From the NCBI RefSeq assembly GCF_002844555.1, contig NZ_PJNI01000001.1, positions 558,001-622,000 on the forward strand: DNA of 64,000 nt, given 5' to 3'. The stretch comes from Brumimicrobium salinarum (lineage in GTDB: Bacteria; Bacteroidota; Bacteroidia; Flavobacteriales_D; Crocinitomicaceae). This document shows positions 26,331 through 34,726 of this stretch, piece by piece. How positions within the stretch are numbered: the first letter of the stretch is position 1; each line of letters begins with the position of its first letter. Made by a program: the position numbers and the translations under genes. The notes beneath the pieces are model-generated. The model did not search any database. It was not told the origin of the DNA and saw nothing but the letters and a program-made list of their open reading frames with translations.

Positions 26331-27296
26331 TTAAAAATTGATAGTGTCTAATCGCTGGTTTGTGCCTTGTTGCTGATGAAGTTTGCCTGACTTATTTATC
26401 GATTCATCAGTAGGTTTTTGTGTTTTGTATGACCAGATAAAATATACAATATTGATAAAAACAACTAATGCAGAAACAACAAAAAGCGGAGAAGGGGTGA
26501 GGTGCTTATGTTGTTCGCTCTTTTCTTTATTAAAACTAGGATGCTTGTTCAGATGTTGAGTTTTGTTACCGTCTTCCAATTTAAAATCTAGCGCAAGTAA
26601 GCTATTTTTAATGACTTCAATTTGCTGATTTGATAATTGTAGATTTTCTACAAGTTGAAGTGCAGTAGTTCTAAATTTAATTTTGTCGGTATAATAATGA
26701 GCATCCAAAAGATTAAGAATATCTACAAATTCCGCATTAAAAACAGAACTAATTTTGAGCTGAAGATTATATGTTGATGAAAATTCCAAATGCCTAATTT
26801 CTTGATTGAGAAATAAACTTACCGATTGATGAAGGTGTTTTCTTTTTTCAATTGGAAGGAAATTAGCAAATTCTAAATGTAATTTAAGATGAACAAGGTG
26901 TTTTTTGTTGATTGAACAGTAAATCTGTCGTTTTAAAATAGGCAATAAATAGTCCATCAAATAAAACTGATGCTTTTCCGATATGAGATCTTCTTTTCCG
27001 GTATAAGAACCTTCTAATTGATCAATTTGTAAGCCTTGACTCACAAGATATTTAACTAATCGAGTGTTTTGCTCTACTTGTGAATAAAAATTCAGAATGT
27101 TTTTATTCTTTTTTAATTGCTGTAAAGGAAAAAGTAATTCATCTTTAAAGTAACTAAATCCAAAAACTTCAATTTTTTCAACTTTTTTAAAACTATGTTC
27201 TATTTGTTGAATTAACTGCTCAATATTGTTATCAGCTGTAAAATCGACGTTTTTTTGATAAAAAGCAGCTATTCTATTTGGACTAACAAATCTCAT
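26331..27296 (-). CDS. uncharacterised protein with C-terminal membrane segment
   Basis: A 321-residue protein rich in Leu, Gln and Lys, with a long soluble N-terminal part (about 1-270) that I do not recognise. One transmembrane segment follows (FVVSALVVFINIVYFIWSY, about 277-297), then a short tail. The start codon overlaps the stop of the GGGP synthase-like gene upstream (ATGA), so the two are translationally coupled, possibly hinting at a membrane-linked function. No closer assignment is justified. Confidence 0.55.
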   Translation of the reverse strand: MRFVSPNRIAAFYQKNVDFTADNNIEQLIQQIEHSFKKVEKIEVFGFSYFKDELLFPLQQLKKNKNILNFYSQVEQNTRLVKYLVSQGLQIDQLEGSYTGKEDLISEKHQFYLMDYLLPILKRQIYCSINKKHLVHLKLHLEFANFLPIEKRKHLHQSVSLFLNQEIRHLEFSSTYNLQLKISSVFNAEFVDILNLLDAHYYTDKIKFRTTALQLVENLQLSNQQIEVIKNSLLALDFKLEDGNKTQHLNKHPSFNKEKSEQHKHLTPSPLFVVSALVVFINIVYFIWSYKTQKPTDESINKSGKLHQQQGTNQRLDTINF

Positions 27297-28033
27297 TTGA
27301 GTGATTTGTAACTGTGTATGTCTAATAGAAAATCGAGTTCTTCTTCAATTTTATTTCCGATTACGATAACATTTGTTCCTGCTTGTGATAGTTGATCAAT
27401 TTGTTCAAGACTTCGGACGCCACCACCTACAATTACAACAGAGTTTAAAGCATTTTTTACGTTTGCTATCAATGTGCTATCAACTTCTTTTTTGGCTCCG
27501 CTACCTGCATCAAAATAAACGATTTTATTACCTTGAAGTGATCCAGCAATAGCTGTATTTAAAGCAATTGTAGTATTGTCCCTAGGAATAGGACGAGTTT
27601 GGCTCACATAAGCAACAGTAGACTGATTTCCACCATCAATCAAGATGTAAGCCGTTGGAATAACCTCAATGTTTAATTGCAAAACTTCTTGAGCGCTTTT
27701 CACGTGTTGTCCTATCAAATATTCTGGATTTCTTCCAGATAATAAACTTAAATAGAGTAATGCATCAGCTTCATCTGAGATTTGTTGATGATCTCCTGGA
27801 AATATGACTAATGGAATTGAAGTCAGAGTTTTAAGAATAGCAATTGTTTTCCTAAAATCTTTACGGGTTACGGTGCTGCCTCCCACAAAAAAATAGTCGA
27901 TTTTTGCAAACTCAGATTTCTTTACCAAATTGCTGATTTCTGTTCTCGTATTTGTCTTCTCTGGGTCAATTAGTACTGCGATTTGACCAATTTTGGATTG
28001 AAAACGATTATATATATTGTTATTTAACTTCAT
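27293..28033 (-). CDS. geranylgeranylglyceryl/heptaprenylglyceryl phosphate synthase family protein
   Basis: A 246-residue TIM-barrel of the GGGPS/PcrB family: VLIDPEKTN at the start, FFVGGSTVTRKDF, IPLVIFPGD, the core RPIPRDNTTIALNTAIAGS, VYFDAGSGAK, and VIVGGGVRSLEQI for phosphate binding. The enzyme attaches a prenyl chain to glycerol-1-phosphate, a step of ether-lipid synthesis known from archaea and from Bacteroidota (group II, geranylgeranyl donor) and Bacilli (heptaprenyl donor). It overlaps the PPTase gene, a pairing seen in this phylum. Start: MKLNNN; the frame opens at 28048. Confidence 0.9.
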   Translation of the reverse strand: MKLNNNIYNRFQSKIGQIAVLIDPEKTNTRTEISNLVKKSEFAKIDYFFVGGSTVTRKDFRKTIAILKTLTSIPLVIFPGDHQQISDEADALLYLSLLSGRNPEYLIGQHVKSAQEVLQLNIEVIPTAYILIDGGNQSTVAYVSQTRPIPRDNTTIALNTAIAGSLQGNKIVYFDAGSGAKKEVDSTLIANVKNALNSVVIVGGGVRSLEQIDQLSQAGTNVIVIGNKIEEELDFLLDIHSYKSLK

Positions 28034-28667
28034 ATACTGGTGATGCATTAATTGAAATTACGAAATTGTCTTTAGTATCAATGGTCATTTCAACCTCTTT
28101 TGTTGTATTGGGAAAACAAATCCTTCCTTTCCACCGAAGCTTATCGATAGGTGAAAGTAGTAAGTTTTCTGCAAAAATGATTTTTTTTCGGCCTGCTAAT
28201 TTATAAAGTGCTTCCTTTCCAGACCAAACTTTGATCATTTCCTCAACTGATTGCGTGTTTGTTAAGCGAGTTTCTTCGGCACTCAAAAACTTATGTTTAA
28301 CACGCATGACTTTTTCGTGAATTGGCTCCAAATCTAAACCCACTTGAAAATCTTTGCAATAAGCCATACCAACAACGTGATTAGCGTGTGATATTGAAAT
28401 AAAGCCCTCACCTTTCACATAAGGAGCCCCAATATCTGAATACAAAATAGGCTCATTGCCAAAATGCATGGTTCTCAATACACGAGTTGCTACATATTCT
28501 CGTTTTCTAGATGGATGAGAAAATTGTTCTAACCTTAATTGCTCCTTTGGTAAGAGGTTGTGCAAATGTTGTTCTGTAACAAAATCATCATAGTACAATA
28601 AAAATACCGATACAGGACCATATTTAATATTTTCAGTGTGAAACATAGGGATAAAAGTAACATTCAT
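28020..28667 (-). CDS. 4'-phosphopantetheinyl transferase superfamily protein
   Basis: A 215-residue Sfp-like enzyme that attaches the phosphopantetheine arm of CoA to a carrier protein. Metal-binding and catalytic motifs are visible: VGLDLEP (D-x-E), then FLSAEE and VWSGKEALYKLAG. Since this window also encodes the fatty acid operon without acpP/acpS, it may prime acyl carrier protein or a secondary-metabolite carrier. It overlaps the GGGPS-like gene downstream. The upstream gap faces the yceD operon divergently. Confidence 0.9.
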   Translation of the reverse strand: MNVTFIPMFHTENIKYGPVSVFLLYYDDFVTEQHLHNLLPKEQLRLEQFSHPSRKREYVATRVLRTMHFGNEPILYSDIGAPYVKGEGFISISHANHVVGMAYCKDFQVGLDLEPIHEKVMRVKHKFLSAEETRLTNTQSVEEMIKVWSGKEALYKLAGRKKIIFAENLLLSPIDKLRWKGRICFPNTTKEVEMTIDTKDNFVISINASPVYEVK

Positions 28668-28745
28668 TGATGAAACAAGAGGAAAAACCTGAAATAAAGC
28701 ACCTTTAAATATAGAATATTTATAAAGTTAACACTTGTTCATAAC

Positions 28746-28773
28746 TTGATTTGTTTAAAAATAGCTAACTTTG
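28746..28773 (+). promoter_or_regulatory. sigma-A type promoter upstream of yceD
   Basis: TTG (28746-28748), a 17-base spacer and TAACTTTG (28766-28773) match the Bacteroidota consensus exactly. A second TAACTTTG lies at 28818-28825, closer to the start codon at 28847, and could give a shorter message. Confidence 0.6.
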
Positions 28774-28846
28774 ACGATTCTTTTGTAAGAAGTAGTATAA
28801 GTTGTATTTATATTTTATAACTTTGCAAACCTAAAATTTTGAACAG

Positions 28847-29368
28847 ATGAGTTCGAATAAAGATTTTATAATACAGTTTGAAGGTTTGAAAAATGGCAAA
28901 CACCATTTTCAATATCAGATAACGAACAAGTTCTTTGAAGATTTAACATATTCTATTATTCAAGGAGGAAATGTAAACGTTGATTTCCAATTGAACAAAA
29001 AAGATACTATGCTCATAGGCGACATTGAAATGTCTGGATCAATTCAAAAGCCCTGTGACCGTTGTACAGATTTAATGGAAATTCCGATTCAGATTACGCA
29101 TCAAATTATTTACAAGTTTGGCGCAGATGAGAGTGGGGATGAAAATTTAATTGTTCTACCAATTTCGGCGTTTACTATAGATATTTCTAAACCATTATAT
29201 GAAATCTTAACGGTGTCTATACCAGGTCGTGCAGTTCACGATGAAGAAAACTGTAATGAAGAAATGCTTGATTTATTAGATAAATATGTTGACTCATCAG
29301 AAAATGAAGTGGCTGAAAACGATTCGGATATAGATCCGCGTTGGGCTGCGTTAAAAAAATTGAATTAA
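28847..29368 (+). CDS. DUF177/YceD family protein
   Basis: A 173-residue soluble protein of the YceD family. It has the core CDRC motif and a second Cys-containing segment near residues 125-130 (EENCNEEML), which fits a metal or structural cysteine role. In E. coli YceD acts with 23S rRNA maturation, and across bacteria it sits before rpmF and the fatty acid genes, as here. The next gene, rpmF, follows after 20 bases. The start is the only early Met. Confidence 0.88.
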   Translation: MSSNKDFIIQFEGLKNGKHHFQYQITNKFFEDLTYSIIQGGNVNVDFQLNKKDTMLIGDIEMSGSIQKPCDRCTDLMEIPIQITHQIIYKFGADESGDENLIVLPISAFTIDISKPLYEILTVSIPGRAVHDEENCNEEMLDLLDKYVDSSENEVAENDSDIDPRWAALKKLN

Positions 29369-29388
29369 AAACTTAAATATAAAGTAAA

Positions 29389-29580
29389 ATGGCACATCCA
29401 AAAAGAAGAACGTCGACAACAAGAAGAGACAAAAGACGTACACACAAAAAAGCAGTTGCTGCTAATATCGCAACTTGTCCAACAACTGGGCAGCCTCATT
29501 TATTCCACCGTGCTCACTGGCATGAAGGGAAACTTTACTACAAAGGTCAAGTTATTGCTGAGAAAGAAGTAGCAGTATAA
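29389..29580 (+). CDS. rpmF: 50S ribosomal protein L32
   Basis: A 63-residue basic protein with the [20 protein letters not shown] start and the later [15 protein letters not shown] segment. This has one Cys and His residues in the region of the zinc ribbon of other L32 proteins. It belongs to the large ribosomal subunit near the peptidyl exit. Genome position between yceD and plsX is conserved. Confidence 0.97.
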   Translation: MAHPKRRTSTTRRDKRRTHKKAVAANIATCPTTGQPHLFHRAHWHEGKLYYKGQVIAEKEVAV

Positions 29581-29615
29581 TTTGCCATCCAGCAAACTAA
29601 AGTGTTTTCACACTT

Positions 29616-30554
29616 ATGAAACTTGGATTAGATATTAGTGGTGGCGATTTTGCGCCTAAAGCAAATGTGCTTGGTGCTATATTAGCATTAAACCATTTGC
29701 CCGACAATGTGGAAGTAGTTCTCATTGGTCGAGAGGAAGAAATACACCCTATTTTAAAAGAAAACGGAGGGGATTTTTCTCGTTTGTCTGTAGTTAATGC
29801 TCCAGATATAATTACGATGAAAGATCATCCAACCCGTGCAATTCCACAAAAACCTAATAGTTCAATATCTGTTGGGTTTGAGTTGTTGGCAAAAAAGGAA
29901 ATAGATTCATTTGCCAGTACTGGAAACACTGGAGCAATGCTTGTTGGTTCAATCTATAAGGTCAACGCCATTCCTGGTGTTATACGGCCCTGCATAACCT
30001 CTGTCCTGCCAATAGTAGAAGGAGGAAATTCTATCATTCTTGATGTAGGTTCAAATGCAGATTGTAAACCAGATGTATTATATCAATTTGCAAGTTTAGG
30101 TTCACTCTATGCCAAAAGTGTAATGGACATAAAAGATCCAAAGATCGGATTGCTAAACATTGGCGAGGAAGAAGGTAAGGGAAACCTACTGACACAATCA
30201 GCTTATAAGTTAATGAAGGGTTCAGATGATTTTAATTTCATTGGCAACATCGAAGGTAGAGACTTGTTTAATGGAAAAGCTGATGTTGTAGTTTGTGATG
30301 GATTTACAGGAAACATTGTTCTAAAACAAGCAGAAGGTATTTACTCAATTGCTAAAGAAATAGGGATTGAAGGAACATATTTTGACCGATTTAACTATGA
30401 AAATTATGGAGGAACTCCTATTCTAGGTGTTAATTCTAATGTCATTATTGGTCATGGTATTTCAAATGATGTCGCTGTCAAAAACATGTTGTGTTTGTCT
30501 TATGATGTTGTGGAGTCAGAATTAACAAGAAAGATTAAAGAAGCATTCAAATAA
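29616..30554 (+). CDS. plsX: phosphate acyltransferase PlsX
   Basis: A 312-residue enzyme that forms acyl-phosphate from acyl-ACP, the first step to phosphatidic acid via PlsY. The start [35 protein letters not shown] and [18 protein letters not shown] motifs are typical. It overlaps fabH by one base in an AATAATG junction (stop TAA, start ATG at 30554). It acts at the cytoplasmic face of the membrane. Confidence 0.96.
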   Translation: MKLGLDISGGDFAPKANVLGAILALNHLPDNVEVVLIGREEEIHPILKENGGDFSRLSVVNAPDIITMKDHPTRAIPQKPNSSISVGFELLAKKEIDSFASTGNTGAMLVGSIYKVNAIPGVIRPCITSVLPIVEGGNSIILDVGSNADCKPDVLYQFASLGSLYAKSVMDIKDPKIGLLNIGEEEGKGNLLTQSAYKLMKGSDDFNFIGNIEGRDLFNGKADVVVCDGFTGNIVLKQAEGIYSIAKEIGIEGTYFDRFNYENYGGTPILGVNSNVIIGHGISNDVAVKNMLCLSYDVVESELTRKIKEAFK

Positions 30555-31558
30555 TGATTAAAATTACAGCAGCAATAACAGGGGTTCAAGGATATGTACC
30601 CGAAAAAGTTCTTAGCAATAAGGATTTAGAAAAAATGATTGATACTACAGACGAATGGATTACCACTCGAACGGGAATTAAAGAAAGAAGAATGCTCGGT
30701 GATGGGAATCCAACTTCAGATATTGGAGTAGAAGCTGTTAATAAATTATTAGCAAAAAAAGGGATTCAGCCTACGGAAATTGATTTGGTTATCTGTGCTA
30801 CGGTAACACCAGATTATCCTTTTCCTGCAACTGCAAATGTTATTTGCGACCGAACAGGAATGAAGAATGCTTGGAGCTTTGATGTTAATGCGGCTTGTTC
30901 TGGATTCATTTATGCGCTAACTACTGGCTCTCAATTTATTGAAACGGGAAAATACAAAAAAGTAATTGTTATTGGAGCGGATAAAATGTCTTCAATTATC
31001 GACTACGAAGATCGTGCAACATGTGTGATTTTTGGTGATGGTGGTGGAGCCGTTCTTTTAGAACCCAATACGGAAGGAAATGGTATTATAGACAGTGTCT
31101 TGAAGAGTGATGGAGAGGGACGGAAATACCTCATTCAACCTGCAGGTGGCTCTAAACAACCGCCAACACATGAAACTGTTGATCAACGGTTACATTATGT
31201 TCACCAAGAAGGTAAAGCTGTTTTTAAATTTGCTGTAACCAATATGGCTGACGTTTCTGCTGAGATTATGGAGCGCAATAAACTTACTTCAGATTCTGTA
31301 GATTGGTTAGTTCCGCATCAAGCAAACTTAAGAATTATTGATGCTACGGCAAATAGAATGGGACTTTCTAAAGATAAGGTAATGATTAACATTGAGAAAT
31401 ATGGTAACACTACCGCAGGAACTTTGCCTTTATGTTTATGGGACTGGGAAGACCAATTAAAAAAGGGTGACAATATTGTTTTATCTGCATTCGGAGGTGG
31501 TTTTACATGGGGTTCGGTTTATCTTAAATGGGCATACAATTCAAAAGAAGAAAAATAA
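30554..31558 (+). CDS. fabH: beta-ketoacyl-ACP synthase III
   Basis: A 334-residue thiolase-fold enzyme that condenses an acyl-CoA primer (acetyl- or branched) with malonyl-ACP, starting fatty acid synthesis. The catalytic triad is visible: Cys115 (NAACSGF), His255 (VPHQANLRI) and Asn285 (YGNTTAGT). Length matches the family. It is coupled to plsX upstream, and accB begins 30 bases downstream. Confidence 0.96.
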   Translation: MIKITAAITGVQGYVPEKVLSNKDLEKMIDTTDEWITTRTGIKERRMLGDGNPTSDIGVEAVNKLLAKKGIQPTEIDLVICATVTPDYPFPATANVICDRTGMKNAWSFDVNAACSGFIYALTTGSQFIETGKYKKVIVIGADKMSSIIDYEDRATCVIFGDGGGAVLLEPNTEGNGIIDSVLKSDGEGRKYLIQPAGGSKQPPTHETVDQRLHYVHQEGKAVFKFAVTNMADVSAEIMERNKLTSDSVDWLVPHQANLRIIDATANRMGLSKDKVMINIEKYGNTTAGTLPLCLWDWEDQLKKGDNIVLSAFGGGFTWGSVYLKWAYNSKEEK

Positions 31559-31588
31559 TACTTACATTTATACTAATAAATATTCACA

Positions 31589-32113
31589 ATGATGAATCAA
31601 AAAGAAATCCAAGAGTTAATTAAATTTGTTTCTAAATCTGGAGTTACAGAAGTAGAAATAGAAGAAAAAGACTTTAAAATTACTATAAAGTCTGAGCCAA
31701 AAAAGAGTAAAAAGAACGCTGAGGAAAAAACGGTTTACATTCAGCAACCAATGCAATCTATGCCTCAACAACAAATGGCACAGCCAATGCAACAAGCTGC
31801 TCCTTCACCTGCTCCAGCAAACACGCCAGAACCTGCTGCTCCAGCAAAAGCAGCTGATGCTGAGGAAAGCAAATACATTACAGTAAAATCACCGATGATT
31901 GGTACATTCTACCGTTCGCCTTCTCCAGACAAGCCTGTTTTTGTTGAGGTTGGTGATAGTATCAAAGATGGCGATACTGTTTGTATTATCGAAGCAATGA
32001 AGTTGTTCAATGAAATAGAAGCTGAAATAAAAGGAAAGATTGTAAAAGTCCTTGTAGACGATGCAACTCCTGTTGAATACGATCAGCCATTATTTTTAGT
32101 TGATCCATCATAA
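31589..32113 (+). CDS. accB: acetyl-CoA carboxylase biotin carboxyl carrier protein
   Basis: A 174-residue protein. A short N-terminal structured part is followed by a long Gln/Pro/Ala-rich linker (about 52-92) and the biotinyl domain (95-174). The biotinylated lysine is Lys138 in EAMKL. It carries CO2 from biotin carboxylase (AccC, next gene) to the carboxyltransferase, making malonyl-CoA. Carboxyltransferase genes are not in this window. Confidence 0.96.
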   Translation: MMNQKEIQELIKFVSKSGVTEVEIEEKDFKITIKSEPKKSKKNAEEKTVYIQQPMQSMPQQQMAQPMQQAAPSPAPANTPEPAAPAKAADAEESKYITVKSPMIGTFYRSPSPDKPVFVEVGDSIKDGDTVCIIEAMKLFNEIEAEIKGKIVKVLVDDATPVEYDQPLFLVDPS

Positions 32114-32146
32114 TAATTTAAAGTCAAATTAAAACACCCATAAGGC

Positions 32147-33481
32147 ATGTTCAAAAAAATATTGATTGCCAATAGGGGCGAAATAGCTTTACGTGTTATC
32201 AGAACATGTAAAGAAATGGGCATAAAAACAGTTGCTGTATATAGTACAGCCGACAAAGAAAGTTTGCATGTTCGGTTCGCCGATGAAGCTGTTTGTATAG
32301 GACCAGCAGCTAGTTCATCATCCTATTTACAAATACCAAATATTATCGCAGCTGCAGAAATTACCAATGCAGATGCTATACATCCAGGATATGGTTTCCT
32401 CTCTGAAAATGCTAAGTTTTCACGAGTTTGTCAGGAACATAATATCAAATTTATTGGTGCAACTCCAGAGCAAATTGATGGCATGGGAGATAAAGCGAAT
32501 GCCAAAGCTACCATGATTAAAGCTGGTGTTCCTTGTATCCCAGGATCAAAAGGATTATTAAAAGATGTACCAGATGCGCTAAAAGTAGCAGAGAAAATTA
32601 AATATCCTGTTATCCTAAAAGCTACAGCTGGTGGTGGTGGAAAAGGAATGCGTATCGTATGGAAAAAAGAAGAGCTCGAAGACGCTTGGGATTCTGCTAG
32701 ACAAGAATCCAAGGCTGCATTTTCTAACGACGGTTTGTACATGGAGAAATACATTGAAGAACCACGTCATATTGAAATTCAAATTGCTGGAGACCAATTC
32801 GGTAATGCATGTCACCTTTCAGAACGTGATTGCTCGATTCAAAGAAGACATCAAAAGTTAGTTGAAGAAACACCCTCTCCTTTCATGACAAAAAAGTTGC
32901 GTAAGGAAATGGGGGAAGCTGCTATAAAGGCTGCAAAAGCTGTGAAATACGAAGGTGTTGGAACGGTAGAATTCCTTGTAGATAAAAATAGAGATTTTTA
33001 TTTCATGGAAATGAATACGCGAATTCAAGTTGAACACACCATTACTGAAGAGGTAATTAACTTTGATTTAATTAAAGAGCAAATAAAATTAGCTGCAGGA
33101 AATAAAATCAGTGGTAAAAACTACGAACCTATTATGCATGCTATTCAATGTAGAATTAATGCAGAGGATCCGTATAATAATTTCCGACCTTCTCCAGGTA
33201 AAATCACTGAATATCATGAGCCAGGAGGACACGGTTTAAGAATAGACACTCACGTATATGCAGGTTATACCATTCCGCCTCATTACGACTCTATGATTGC
33301 TAAATTAATCACTGTTGCACAAACACGTGAAGAAGCAATTTTAAAAATGAGAAGAGCATTAGATGAGTATATTATTGAAGGTATAGAAAGTACTATCCCT
33401 TTCCATAAAAAACTCATGTTGGATGAACAATTCAATGCAGGAAAGTTTACAACTAAGTTCATGGATGATTTTAAATTCTAA
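32147..33481 (+). CDS. accC: acetyl-CoA carboxylase biotin carboxylase subunit
   Basis: A 444-residue ATP-grasp enzyme that carboxylates biotin with bicarbonate and ATP. The N-terminal [15 protein letters not shown], the glycine-rich ATP loop [13 protein letters not shown], the catalytic [15 protein letters not shown] and [14 protein letters not shown] are all present. It is the last gene of the operon and is followed by a strong terminator. Its bicarbonate substrate links it to the carbonic anhydrases at 14610 and 41593. Confidence 0.97.
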   Translation: MFKKILIANRGEIALRVIRTCKEMGIKTVAVYSTADKESLHVRFADEAVCIGPAASSSSYLQIPNIIAAAEITNADAIHPGYGFLSENAKFSRVCQEHNIKFIGATPEQIDGMGDKANAKATMIKAGVPCIPGSKGLLKDVPDALKVAEKIKYPVILKATAGGGGKGMRIVWKKEELEDAWDSARQESKAAFSNDGLYMEKYIEEPRHIEIQIAGDQFGNACHLSERDCSIQRRHQKLVEETPSPFMTKKLRKEMGEAAIKAAKAVKYEGVGTVEFLVDKNRDFYFMEMNTRIQVEHTITEEVINFDLIKEQIKLAAGNKISGKNYEPIMHAIQCRINAEDPYNNFRPSPGKITEYHEPGGHGLRIDTHVYAGYTIPPHYDSMIAKLITVAQTREEAILKMRRALDEYIIEGIESTIPFHKKLMLDEQFNAGKFTTKFMDDFKF

Positions 33482-33506
33482 CTCTTTAGCTTAGTTAATC
33501 AATTAT

Positions 33507-33534
33507 AAAAAGCCATCTTCGGATGGCTTTTTTT
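33507..33534 (+). terminator. terminator of the yceD-accC operon
   Basis: Stem AAAAGCCATC/GATGGCTTTT with a UUCG tetraloop, followed by a T run. A textbook rho-independent terminator 26 bases after accC. Confidence 0.9.
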
Positions 33535-33553
33535 GATTTTTAATAACTCGTAA

Positions 33554-33748
33554 AAAGCCGATAAGAGTTACAACTTAACCCTGTTAATAAACATATTGGT
33601 AAAAGACAATGCAATTACAGACAATATTTTTATTGATGCTGCAGTAAAATATCACCTTGTTTTTAATAAAGGAGATCAAGTTGGAAATGGATCAAATACC
33701 ACTCTATTTGGTGCAAATATTGGACTTGTTTATATGTTAGACCTATAA
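33554..33748 (+). pseudogene. C-terminal remnant of an outer-membrane beta-barrel protein
   Basis: An open stretch of 64 codons without a start codon, beginning just after a stop and ending at TAA 33746-33748. It reads NIFIDAAVKYHLVFNKGD...TTLFGANIGLVYMLDL, the alternating pattern and hydrophobic C-terminal strand of a beta-barrel. There is no promoter or N-terminal part upstream, only the accC terminator. I interpret it as the 3' end of a deleted gene. Confidence 0.5.
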
Positions 33749-33785
33749 TAGTTCAAGACAATTTTTAAAAAGTGAATAAAACATG

Positions 33786-33814
33786 TTGTTTATTCTTTTA
33801 AGGTGTTATTTTTG
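33786..33814 (+). promoter_or_regulatory. sigma-A type promoter before the acidic protein gene
   Basis: TTG (33786-33788), an 18-base spacer and TATTTTTG (33807-33814) fit the Bacteroidota consensus. Transcription would begin near 33821, about 16 bases before the ATG. Confidence 0.6.
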
Positions 33815-33836
33815 TGTCGTAAATTAAATTCAAGGT

Positions 33837-34196
33837 ATGAAGACAGGTAAAGCTAACAAGCAAATCGAGAAAGTTATTGCTATTGTAGAAAAAGAAGGAG
33901 TTAATGCATCAACTTTAATTTCAGAACTTAAAGAATTAAGGGAGTTTGCACTTAAAGAAGAAGATCCGCTTTTGGCAAAAGTAACGAGACTTACCTATGA
34001 ATATTTAGAAGAAAATGAAGCATACGATGTGCAGGCTTTATGGGAAGAAGATGAAGAAGGAGGTGAGTTTCCTTTAGAAATCGAAGATCAAGAAAACTTG
34101 CTTAACTTGTTGAACCTCATGTTAAAATCAGACCATAAAATTAACAGAGAAGAGATTAAAGATTACCGTACGGCGCTTAAAGAAGAGTTGTATTAA
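33837..34196 (+). CDS. small acidic protein with duplicated C-terminal tail
   Basis: A 119-residue, highly acidic, probably helical protein with no signal peptide. A low-complexity acidic stretch (WEEDEEGGEFPLEIEDQEN) divides two helical parts. I do not recognise the family. The last 20 residues (HKINREEIKDYRTALKEELY) are repeated almost exactly at the end of a separate small ORF at 41363-41521; the nucleotide changes between them are mostly silent. It has its own promoter and terminator. Possible role: a small regulator or adapter, which is unproven. Confidence 0.65.
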   Translation: MKTGKANKQIEKVIAIVEKEGVNASTLISELKELREFALKEEDPLLAKVTRLTYEYLEENEAYDVQALWEEDEEGGEFPLEIEDQENLLNLLNLMLKSDHKINREEIKDYRTALKEELY

Positions 34197-34219
34197 AAAT
34201 AAAGTCCTTAATATTATAG

Positions 34220-34249
34220 AATCACCTTACCAAGTAGGGTGATTTTTTG
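34220..34249 (+). terminator. hairpin terminator of the acidic protein gene
   Basis: An 11-base-pair stem AATCACCTTAC/GTAGGGTGATT with one U-G pair, a 3-base loop and a following T run. Confidence 0.8.
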
Positions 34250-34279
34250 TTTATTAATATTCTAATAATCAATCGTTAA

Positions 34280-34466
34280 CTTTTTTAACCCGGATTATTA
34301 ACTCCTTTAGTCGTTGAGCTCGCAGGCTCGGTTCATGCATTTAATTTTAAATCTATTCTAGGCACAAGACCTAAAGTAATATATGCATATTTCTCAGGGC
34401 TTGTAACGACGAATAGATCAAAATTAAATCAAAATCTTACAAATACACAAATACCCAAAAATGGGT
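34280..34466 (+). repeat. dispersed intergenic repeat, copy B
   Basis: Matches the reverse complement of 22300-22470. The core GAGCTCGCAGGCTCGGTTCATG (34316-34337) differs by two bases from copy A, and the palindrome CCCAAAAATGGG (34454-34465) follows 116 bases later. Confidence 0.6.
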
Positions 34467-34726
34467 TTCTCAAATTTTACAGGAAATACAGTTAAAATAC
34501 TGACTTACAGATGTTAATATTCTTAAACTTTAAGATTGGTGAATAATTCGGGTTAATTATCATTTACTTTTTTATTATCCTGCACCGATAAAGATCAATG
34601 CATTTTAATTGAGAAAAGACCGTGTAAAATAATTATATTGGTCGGTAAAAGATATTACGACTCTACATTCCGATGATTTCCATCACGGTGTGTTTTTATT
34701 CGTAAAAAACATCAACACTACAGCAG

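Larger units (their letters stand above)
34197..34726. other. intergenic region with terminator and dispersed repeat copy B
   Basis: 530 bases. It begins with a terminator (34220-34249), then holds copy B of the dispersed repeat (34280-34466), then AT-rich sequence to the start of the TPR-phosphatase gene. A TATATTGG segment near 34634 is the nearest thing to a promoter, which is weak. No gene remnant recognised. Confidence 0.6.
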
